The translations under genes were made by a program, and so were the position numbers. DNA of 40,762 bases, from positions 1 to 40,762 of the forward strand of contig CAZVFT010000008.1 in the NCBI GenBank assembly GCA_964626495.1, read 5' to 3'. Below the pieces are notes generated by a model. That model was not told where the DNA came from. It made no database searches and saw nothing but the letters and a program-made list of their open reading frames with translations. Of this stretch, positions 34,299-40,762 are shown piece after piece; the first letter of the stretch is position 1; each line of letters starts with the position of its first letter. Origin of the DNA: JACNLN01 sp964626495 (lineage in GTDB: Bacteria; Fidelibacterota; Marinisomatia; Marinisomatales; CAZVFT01).

Positions 34299-35332
34299 AA
34301 GTAACATTAGCAAGTTATCATACCATTATGATGCGCCACGCTGGACCCACAACGCACTTGCTCCAGATGAAGAAATATCTAAAAAAACTTGGTGTCGAGT
34401 TAGAGTTATTGGATATCTGGAAATCCCGCGATGATATTCTCAAAACAGATCTGTTCCACCTGCATGCCTCAAATATCGGTGTATATGACTTGGCTGGTTA
34501 TTTACATTCACTTAATAGAAAGTTCGTAGTAAGGCCAATTTTCTTCACTCGCCGTTCAGCTCGTATGGTGCGCACCGTCTGCAAGGTTAATTCTTTAGCC
34601 CAACACATCGCCCCAGCAATCTGGTCAGGCTATGGCATCACACAGGATATTTGCAGTTGGGCACAGCGTGTACTCCCAAATACCAGTGATGAGGCAAAAC
34701 TTATCAGAGATGGCTTGTCCATTCCGGAGGAAAATATTACTATAATTCCCAACGGTGTTGAAAAACGGTTTGCAGAAGCAGACCCGGAACTCTTCTATAA
34801 AAAATATGGTGTTAAGGATTTCATTCTTAATGTGGGACATATTGGTGTCCCGAGGAAAAAGACACTTTCTCTCATTAGGGCGTTGAGTAAAATTGACCAT
34901 CATGCCGTCATTATCGGAAGAATCTTTCCATCTAAAGAAGCAGATCTCTGTATAGACGAAGGGGAAAAGAACAAAAATCTCACTATCATCACAGGAATTG
35001 ATCACGATTCACCCATGTTGGCATCAGCGTATGCAGCCTGTAATGTCTTTGTACTCCCAGCCATGTATGAAACTCCAGGTATTGCTGCACTTGAAGCCGG
35101 TCTCGCTGGTGCTAAAATTGTGATAACTCCACACGGCGGTACAAAAGACTACTTTGAGAATATGGCTACCTATGTTGATCCATACAACATTGCTTCCATA
35201 CGCAACGGTATTGAAATAGCACTAAATCAAAAATCAGATGATTTACTGAAAGACCATATTAAAAATAATTTTCTATGGCAAAAAGTAGCAGAATTAACAG
35301 CAGACATCTACCGTCAAATTCTGGAAATATAA
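34295..35332 (+). CDS. Glycosyltransferase, GT4 type
   Basis: 345 residues, GT-B fold, GTG start overlapping the deacetylase stop (GTGA). The acceptor-side start has MRHAGPTTHLLQMKKYL. The phosphate/sugar-binding half has LPNTSDEAKLI, IIPNGVEKRF and the E-x7-E motif ETPGIAALE followed by PHGGTKDYF. It probably adds one sugar to the lipid-linked glycan at the cytoplasmic membrane. Confidence 0.88.
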   Translation: MKVTLASYHTIMMRHAGPTTHLLQMKKYLKKLGVELELLDIWKSRDDILKTDLFHLHASNIGVYDLAGYLHSLNRKFVVRPIFFTRRSARMVRTVCKVNSLAQHIAPAIWSGYGITQDICSWAQRVLPNTSDEAKLIRDGLSIPEENITIIPNGVEKRFAEADPELFYKKYGVKDFILNVGHIGVPRKKTLSLIRALSKIDHHAVIIGRIFPSKEADLCIDEGEKNKNLTIITGIDHDSPMLASAYAACNVFVLPAMYETPGIAALEAGLAGAKIVITPHGGTKDYFENMATYVDPYNIASIRNGIEIALNQKSDDLLKDHIKNNFLWQKVAELTADIYRQILEI

Positions 35333-35347
35333 AATTTCAATCTAACC

Positions 35348-36409
35348 TTGAAAATATCCTTCATTCTCCCTGGATTAATTAAAATTCCCATTGGCGGAGT
35401 AAAAGTTGTCTACCGCCACGTTGAGGAACTGGCTAAACTCGGTCACAAAGTTATCATTCTCTCACCTGGAAGGGAAGGAAACCATTTTCGCCACCTGCTA
35501 AAAGCTGGTGTAATAAAAATGCGTGACTTTTGGCACAAGGTTGAAAATAAGCCGTACTACGATACACCACCCGGTGTGGAACACCACATTATCCTATCAC
35601 CTTCCCCGGAACACATCCCAGACGGAGATGCCATTATCGCCACTGGCTGGCAGACAGCGCACTGGGTGGATTCGTTTCCTGCTGAGAAAGGAACTAAGTT
35701 CTACTTTATCCAGAACTATGAAACCTATCTCGGTAACGAAAGAATCATTAATCGTACTTGGAAGCTACCCCTAAAAAAAATCGTGATTGCTCAATGGTTA
35801 AAACAAACAGCAAAAAAAATGGGTGAAACAGCCTACGGACCTATTCCAAATGCAATTGCACCAGAGGAGTTTTACGTAACCAATCCAATTGAGGATCGAC
35901 CACTAAAAATCAGTATGCTCTATCACAGACTACCAATTAAGGGGGCTCGTGATGGAATATCAGTTCTGGAAAACGTGAAAGAATCAAACTCAAATTTGAA
36001 AGCTACTATCTTTGCCTCACGAAAGCTGAGTATCACAATTCCAGACTGGATCTCTGTGGATATCCGTCCCACTGTAGAGCACCTCCGTGAGATTTATAAT
36101 TCGTCCTCAATTTTTTTACACCCGAGTCGGCGGGAGGGCTGGCCCCTTCCTCCTGCGGAATCCATGATGTGTGGCTGTGCTGTCGTGGCTGCAGCGAATG
36201 AAGGAATCCAAGAATACATCACTCATAATGAATCAGGGCTGTTGAGTCCAATAGGTGATGTTGATGCGACGGTCGAAAACATCCAATATCTATTGGATAA
36301 TCCCGGGGAAAGAGTTCGTATAGCCAGAATGGGTCAGGAAAGAATAAATGAATTCTCCTGGGAAAAGAGTGCCAAACAATTTGAAGAGATTCTGGTGAAA
36401 GCAATATGA
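35348..36409 (+). CDS. Glycosyltransferase, GT4 type
   Basis: 353 residues, GT-B fold, TTG start 15 bases after the previous gene. The N-terminus ISFILPGLIKIPIGGVKVVY has the glycine loop of GT4 enzymes. The C-terminal half has HPSRREGWPLPPAESMMCG with the E-x7-E pair, then NEGIQEYI. Sequence relatives include rhamnosyl- and mannosyltransferases but no specific donor can be assigned. It overlaps the GT2 gene by four bases. Confidence 0.88.
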   Translation: MKISFILPGLIKIPIGGVKVVYRHVEELAKLGHKVIILSPGREGNHFRHLLKAGVIKMRDFWHKVENKPYYDTPPGVEHHIILSPSPEHIPDGDAIIATGWQTAHWVDSFPAEKGTKFYFIQNYETYLGNERIINRTWKLPLKKIVIAQWLKQTAKKMGETAYGPIPNAIAPEEFYVTNPIEDRPLKISMLYHRLPIKGARDGISVLENVKESNSNLKATIFASRKLSITIPDWISVDIRPTVEHLREIYNSSSIFLHPSRREGWPLPPAESMMCGCAVVAAANEGIQEYITHNESGLLSPIGDVDATVENIQYLLDNPGERVRIARMGQERINEFSWEKSAKQFEEILVKAI

Positions 36410-37344
36410 AAGTTTCTGTTATCGTTTCTGTTTACAACGAAGCTGATATTTTACCAGTCACGCTTACCTCTCTTTTAAATCAGGATTATCCTAAAGAAAA
36501 AACTGAAATTATTTTTATAGATGACGCTTCCACCGATGATACTCCCCGACTTCTGGAATCTCCCGAATGGAAGGAATCCATTACCGTTATTTCCCATCAA
36601 AAAAACAGAGGACGAGCAGCCACACGAAATTCAGGAATCAAAGCAGCCACCGGTGAATTGTTGATACTCCTCGATTGTGATATTGAAGTGGAATCAGATT
36701 TTATTTCACAGCATGTTGAATATCATCAGAGGGATAATGTGATTGGGGTGGTTTCGAACATTCGCACGCTGGATACAAAATCAAAAGACAAGTATCACCG
36801 ATACATCTTTTGGGGAAAGCGGGGGGCATCCATCGTGGAAAAAAACAAACCGATTCCATTCAATTATTTTATCATGGGAGGGTCTTCCATAAAAGCAAAC
36901 GCTGTTAAAAAAACGGGCTTTTTCAACGAGGATCTCCCTACATACGGCATTGATCTTGAATATGCCTATCGTTTGGCAAAAAAATATCCTGAGGGACTTT
37001 TTTATTCCGAGAAAATCAATGTCTATATGCATAACGTTAAGACGCTGGAGGAAGCCCTGTCCAATTTTCACCAATACGGACAATATAACGTCCCAATTAT
37101 TTTAAAAGAACATCCAGAATTAGCTCCCTATGTGGCAGCAGATTTTGTTAAATCAATAAATGGAAAGTGGTCCTGGAAAGTTCTCCTCGGAACGATTTTT
37201 ATTAATCCTTTCGTCTTTCAACTGGCAAAATGGCTGCTGCGTGTTACCCCCTTTCCTTTCAGCAACTTTTTAATACGTTATCTATTAGCTGCCTCTGTTG
37301 CTATGGGATATAGACTGACTTTTCGAGAATCCAGAATGATCTAA
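36406..37344 (+). CDS. Family 2 glycosyltransferase
   Basis: 312 residues, GT-A fold. VSVIVSVYNEADILP opens the nucleotide-binding domain, DDASTDDT follows, and LLDCDIEVESDF holds the DxD metal site. YGIDLEYAYRL matches the ED-type catalytic region, with Asp in place of the first Glu. The last 60 residues are hydrophobic and suggest membrane association. It is the final glycosyltransferase of the operon, possibly the priming or polymer-extending enzyme. Confidence 0.88.
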   Translation: MKVSVIVSVYNEADILPVTLTSLLNQDYPKEKTEIIFIDDASTDDTPRLLESPEWKESITVISHQKNRGRAATRNSGIKAATGELLILLDCDIEVESDFISQHVEYHQRDNVIGVVSNIRTLDTKSKDKYHRYIFWGKRGASIVEKNKPIPFNYFIMGGSSIKANAVKKTGFFNEDLPTYGIDLEYAYRLAKKYPEGLFYSEKINVYMHNVKTLEEALSNFHQYGQYNVPIILKEHPELAPYVAADFVKSINGKWSWKVLLGTIFINPFVFQLAKWLLRVTPFPFSNFLIRYLLAASVAMGYRLTFRESRMI

Positions 37345-37353
37345 TTAAACAAC

Positions 37354-38508
37354 GTGAAACATCATAAAAACATGAATCGAATATTACTGCTTTTTCTGTT
37401 GGGATTCCTTCTGATATTTTCCCAGTGTGAGTATCTTGTCCATCCAAAGAGTGATAAAGAACAAACCTGGCATGTCTATTTCAACAAATCTGTAGATGAC
37501 AGTTATTCCAGTAGTGAATCAGCAGAGGGGAACAGTCGAATTGACCTAAAGCTGGCTGAACGGATACTTTCTGCAGAATCGTCAGTAGATTTCTGTTTCT
37601 ATGAAATTGAAAGTGATACCGTTTTGGGCGCGTTGAAAACAGCGTATAAAAATGGAATTCAAGTCAGGATTATTACTGACGATGGGTATCTGGATGAAGT
37701 TTCTGATCTTTTGGAGATGAACATTCCTTTAATCTCAGACTCGGCAGGCGGTGTCTACATCAGCAAAGATATGCATAACAAATTTGCTATTTTCGATAAT
37801 GATTGGGTCTGGACGGGTTCATACAATGCTACACCCAACGGCACTTTTCGAAATGCCAATAATGCCATTGAATTCAAAAGTGAAGAAATTGCACACGCCT
37901 ACCTTCTGGAATTTGAGCAGATGTGGGGATCCTCCACAACTACCCCCAACCCAGACCACTCTCAATTCCACACACACAAAATTGATCTTGGACTGCATGA
38001 ATTTGAAATGAATAGCTACCCTCTCGAAGTATTTTTCTCTCCCAAGAATAACAGCAAAGAAGCTGTGCAAGGCGCCATTTCTACAGCAGATCATGAAATT
38101 TATTTCTGCATTTTTTCCTTCACTGAAGATGATATCTCCTCCGCTATGGAGACGCAACTATCCGATGCTCCAGAGCTGGTCATCTGGGGCATTTTTGATG
38201 AAACACAAGGGGGTTCCCAGTACAGTGAAATTGATACAATGAACACCTGGGGTAACGGAGTGGTCGTTCGGGTGGATGCTGTGACGGATACTTCCGGTTC
38301 TGAAGCATTTCTCCACCACAAATACCTTCTCATAGATGCCGAACATCCAGACAGCGATCCTATTCTCATTACAGGCTCCACAAACTGGTCTAATAATGGC
38401 TTCAACTGCAACGATGAAAACCTTATCATCACTTACCATCCTGAAATTGTGAACCTGTACCTGCAGGAGTTTATGGCAAGGTTTGCAGAAGGAAATCAGC
38501 TTGAATAG
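37354..38508 (+). CDS. Exported phospholipase-D-like (HKD) protein
   Basis: 384 residues with an N-terminal signal (NRILLLFLLGFLLIFSQC); the Cys could be a lipid anchor, but the lipobox is weak. Two complete HKD motifs are visible: His141-x-Lys143-x4-Asp148 in MHNKFAIFDN with GSYNATPNG after it, and His321-x-Lys323-x4-Asp328 in LHHKYLLIDA with GSTNWSNNG after it. Both active-site halves are therefore intact. It could be a phospholipase, a transphosphatidylase or a periplasmic/extracellular nuclease. It follows the GT2 gene by nine bases and may be cotranscribed with the polysaccharide operon. The start is GTG 37354 or ATG 37372. Confidence 0.85.
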   Translation: MKHHKNMNRILLLFLLGFLLIFSQCEYLVHPKSDKEQTWHVYFNKSVDDSYSSSESAEGNSRIDLKLAERILSAESSVDFCFYEIESDTVLGALKTAYKNGIQVRIITDDGYLDEVSDLLEMNIPLISDSAGGVYISKDMHNKFAIFDNDWVWTGSYNATPNGTFRNANNAIEFKSEEIAHAYLLEFEQMWGSSTTTPNPDHSQFHTHKIDLGLHEFEMNSYPLEVFFSPKNNSKEAVQGAISTADHEIYFCIFSFTEDDISSAMETQLSDAPELVIWGIFDETQGGSQYSEIDTMNTWGNGVVVRVDAVTDTSGSEAFLHHKYLLIDAEHPDSDPILITGSTNWSNNGFNCNDENLIITYHPEIVNLYLQEFMARFAEGNQLE

Positions 38509-38760
38509 AAAAATAAAACGACTTGAACACCTTTTCGGAGTGGGCTCATGTATAATTTGCCATAAAACTTTGGGAGCACATTAATCGCCATTTTGGGGAA
38601 AGTCCTGCAGCTATTTTATCATTGACTTTATATGGAAAAAACTCTAATTTGTGGCTGCAGTAGAAACTGTTAACACATTATTGCGAGCATAGGATTCAGA
38701 TAAAATTACCTTCAAAAAAGCTAACTGATCTTGAGCTACTATAGCTTTCGAAAAAATAAA
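38509..38760. other. Intergenic region before the sorting-tail protein gene
   Basis: About 250 AT-rich bases with no gene-like frame, no clear terminator and no recognised RNA. A TTG in frame with the next gene (38731) is probably not its start. Confidence 0.4.
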
Positions 38761-39816
38761 ATGAGAAAACTAACACAGCTTGCAACTTTTATAATGATTT
38801 TTACAATAGGACAGGTGGTATGGGGTCAACTGTTAATTGAGAATTTTCACTATGGTACAACAACAGGAGATTTAACAATTATTTCAGGTGGCAATTGGGT
38901 TGCACATTCGGGCTCGGGGGTTCCAATTCAATACTCTACCACATCCTTGGAATATACTGGTTATATTTCATCAGGAATAGGTGGTTCAACCACTTTTGAC
39001 GGAGGACCTGGTTCTAGAGAAGATGTTAATAGGGGTTTTTCTGAACAGACTTCAGGTGTCATTTATCTATCATTTTTACTAAAAATGACTGTTTCTACCA
39101 CCGCAGCTGATGGAGATTTTTTTATCCATTTAGGAGATCGTACTTCCAGTACAAGTTTCACCAGACACTGCGCAAAAATTTACACGAAAAGAGTAAATAG
39201 TAATCTTAGATTTGGATTGGCAAATAGTGATAGTGTAATTATTTCTGGAACTGACTTTTCTTTAGATACTGTTTACTTATTCATACTGAAATATACGATT
39301 AATGATAGTGGCAATGATGAAGTCTCAATGTGGGTTAAAACTTCAGGTGTTCCGTCCAGTGAAGAAGACGCTGGAGATCCTCTCATAATAATTACTGATC
39401 AAGAAGGCTATGATATAATAGATGCTATTGGAATCCGACAGGGAAGTTCTTCCTACGAAGGGACTATTGATGGAATAAGAATTTGCACAAACTGGAATGC
39501 TATTCTCTCGGTTACTGAACTGAATAATAACCCTGTTAATTTCGAATTGGGACAAGCCTATCCCAATCCATTCAATCCAGACACTCATTTTACCATCAAG
39601 GTAGGTGAATCTTCACCAATTCTCATACAGGTTTATGACATTCGTGGCAGCCTGGTAAATACCCTGGTAAACAGGCATCACCCTGTAGGAGAATACACAT
39701 ATCTATGGAATGGAAAGACAGCAGCAAGTACTCCAGCCAGCAGTGGTATCTATTTTATCGTGATGGCTGCTGGTAGAGAACATAAAACCGTACAAAAGGT
39801 GGTGCTTGTCCGATAA
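38761..39816 (+). CDS. Secreted protein with T9SS-type (Por) sorting tail
   Basis: 351 residues from the ATG at 38761. The signal peptide ends in QVVWGQ. The central 230 residues are Ser/Thr/Gly-rich beta-strand sequence, such as YFSFLLKMT-like and DEVSMWVKTSGV stretches resembling LamG/concanavalin-like domains; no catalytic motif is seen. The C-terminal about 85 residues are a Type IX sorting domain: FELGQAYPNPFNPDTHFTI, VYDIRGSLVNTL and SSGIYFIVMAAG, ending KVVLVR. The protein is expected to be exported and attached to the cell surface. The tail is the best taxonomic hint in the window. Confidence 0.85.
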   Translation: MRKLTQLATFIMIFTIGQVVWGQLLIENFHYGTTTGDLTIISGGNWVAHSGSGVPIQYSTTSLEYTGYISSGIGGSTTFDGGPGSREDVNRGFSEQTSGVIYLSFLLKMTVSTTAADGDFFIHLGDRTSSTSFTRHCAKIYTKRVNSNLRFGLANSDSVIISGTDFSLDTVYLFILKYTINDSGNDEVSMWVKTSGVPSSEEDAGDPLIIITDQEGYDIIDAIGIRQGSSSYEGTIDGIRICTNWNAILSVTELNNNPVNFELGQAYPNPFNPDTHFTIKVGESSPILIQVYDIRGSLVNTLVNRHHPVGEYTYLWNGKTAASTPASSGIYFIVMAAGREHKTVQKVVLVR

Positions 39817-40038
39817 TTCAAAGTAGAATAAACAACAGTCCAATTTCTTACTAATTGTATTGTAATGTGTGAGGTTAAATCTTGATTAAAATAACGCCAT
39901 CTTTAAATAAATGTGGTTTTACTGTTGACATTATCCATATGGTCAGTTAATCTATAACTATGAATTTTCAACATTTTAGACTATTTGAGTATATATCACT
40001 AATAAGAATTTATTCATAATGATAAAAGGGGGTGGAAA

Positions 40039-40762
40039 ATGAGAAAGATAGCTATTATTACAAGTCTATTGATGATTTTGACGATGGGGCAGGTAGTTTT
40101 AGGTCAAAGCGCTGGTGATTTAGCTTTTATAGGTTGGAATTCAGATGGCAATGATGATATGGTATTTATTCTTTTAGCAGATTTTTCAGTTGATACAAAG
40201 GTGTATATAAGTGATGATGAATATAATAACGGTTGGGCTAACAGCGAAGGAGCTATAAGCTGGGTAGTCCCTAATGGCGGTCTTTTAGCAGGAACAATGG
40301 TTGAAATAAACAATTCAGGTTCAGACCCACCAACAGTAAACACAGGAACAGTAGCCGAAGAAGATGCAGGCTTTAATATAGCCACCGGGGAGGAAGCTGT
40401 TTATGCTTACACATCAACCGGTACATATAATTCAGGTACTTTTACATTTTTAGCTGCCTTTTGTAATGCTAGCAGTTTTGGTGATTTTTTAAATGGTACC
40501 AGTCTTACTGATGGTACTGATGCATGGTCGTGGGGTAATAAAGATAATTGGAGATATACCGGATCTACTTCCAGTACAAGCGTTGGTCAGATGAAGACAT
40601 ATTTACAGAATTCAAATAATTGGGAATTTACCGATGGTAGCGGTGATCAGTCTTTTACTTTTTCGTTTTCAGATTTTTCCCTCCCCGTCGAACTCTCCTC
40701 TTTCACCGCCCGGGTGGAGAGAGGTACTGTGATACTTGAATGGGTTACAGAGAGTGAGATTG
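40039..40762 (+). CDS. Secreted protein, 3' end outside the window
   Basis: An open frame from the ATG at 40039 to the last base (241 codons so far). AAAGGGGGTGG before the ATG is a good ribosome binding site. The signal peptide ends LTMGQVVLGQ, almost the same as the neighbour at 38761. The mature part, with GDLAFIGWNSDGNDDMVF and TKVYISDDEYN, is a secreted beta-rich domain. At the end LPVELSSFTA begins a fibronectin-like segment that usually precedes a T9SS tail in FCB proteins. The tail would lie beyond the window. It may be part of a run of paralogous surface proteins with the previous gene. Confidence 0.85.
   Translation, partial: MRKIAIITSLLMILTMGQVVLGQSAGDLAFIGWNSDGNDDMVFILLADFSVDTKVYISDDEYNNGWANSEGAISWVVPNGGLLAGTMVEINNSGSDPPTVNTGTVAEEDAGFNIATGEEAVYAYTSTGTYNSGTFTFLAAFCNASSFGDFLNGTSLTDGTDAWSWGNKDNWRYTGSTSSTSVGQMKTYLQNSNNWEFTDGSGDQSFTFSFSDFSLPVELSSFTARVERGTVILEWVTESEI

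Noticed and set aside
39925..39958. TTGACA before the last secreted protein as a promoter
   Set aside because: The -35 is perfect but the -10 options at normal spacing match poorly (TAATCT), and TATAAC is 22 bases away.

Overview
This window looks like bacterial chromosome from an uncultured member of the FCB (Fibrobacteres-Chlorobi-Bacteroidetes) assemblage. A Marinimicrobia- or KSB1-like lineage would fit, but the phylum is an inference. The clues are a secreted protein ending in a YPNPFNP-type sorting tail with a GIYF segment (38761-39816), an archaeal/eukaryotic-type alpha2 glycyl-tRNA synthetase, and a UbiA-family prenyltransferase whose NDxxDxxxD motif resembles archaeal-type lipid enzymes. 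No tRNA, rRNA, CRISPR array, transposase or phage gene was seen. Residue numbers and family motif comparisons are from reading the sequence and from memory of the families; no search was run.

Layout. 1-1416: the 3' end of an unknown gene and glyS. 1641-2346: a small regulatory unit of promoter plus palindrome, a DUF2178-like membrane protein and an XRE regulator. 2425-4898: a compact three-gene cassette with overlapping ends (isochorismatase-like hydrolase, thioredoxin-reductase-like flavoprotein without its redox cysteines, RlmN/Cfr-like radical SAM protein without one of the two methyl-transfer cysteines). 4899-5577: a gene-free block of GC-rich inverted repeats. 5578-9588, minus strand: yjbQ, a uridine-kinase-like nucleoside kinase, and a NatA/NatB ABC exporter whose ATPase gene has an in-frame TAA. 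9720-10673: a PLP-dependent threonine/serine dehydratase. 11070-16054: two outer-membrane-type proteins (one with a ComEA-like helix-hairpin-helix region), an N-acetylmuramoyl-L-alanine amidase and glutamate racemase. 16109-16313: a striking array of very short hairpins.

16328-27099 is a largely housekeeping run: folC, rho, a Cas6b-like protein, rpmE, prfA, prmC, a ubiA-family gene, a repeat element, dnaE and dtd. ftsB/divIC-like and eno follow on the minus strand. 28920-37344 is one tightly overlapping surface-polysaccharide operon (flippase, GT4, flippase, deacetylase, GT4, GT4, GT2), followed by an exported phospholipase-D-like protein and two secreted proteins, the last one cut by the window end.

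The most interesting items are: (i) a Cas6b-like RNA-endonuclease fold with no CRISPR array in the window, placed between rho and rpmE, which appears to have lost the catalytic histidines; (ii) the hydrolase/flavoprotein/radical-SAM cassette, in which two enzymes keep their folds but have lost hallmark cysteines; (iii) the dispersed GC-rich elements built from short hairpins, many with 3-nt loops, in at least four intergenic places; and (iv) the interrupted natA.
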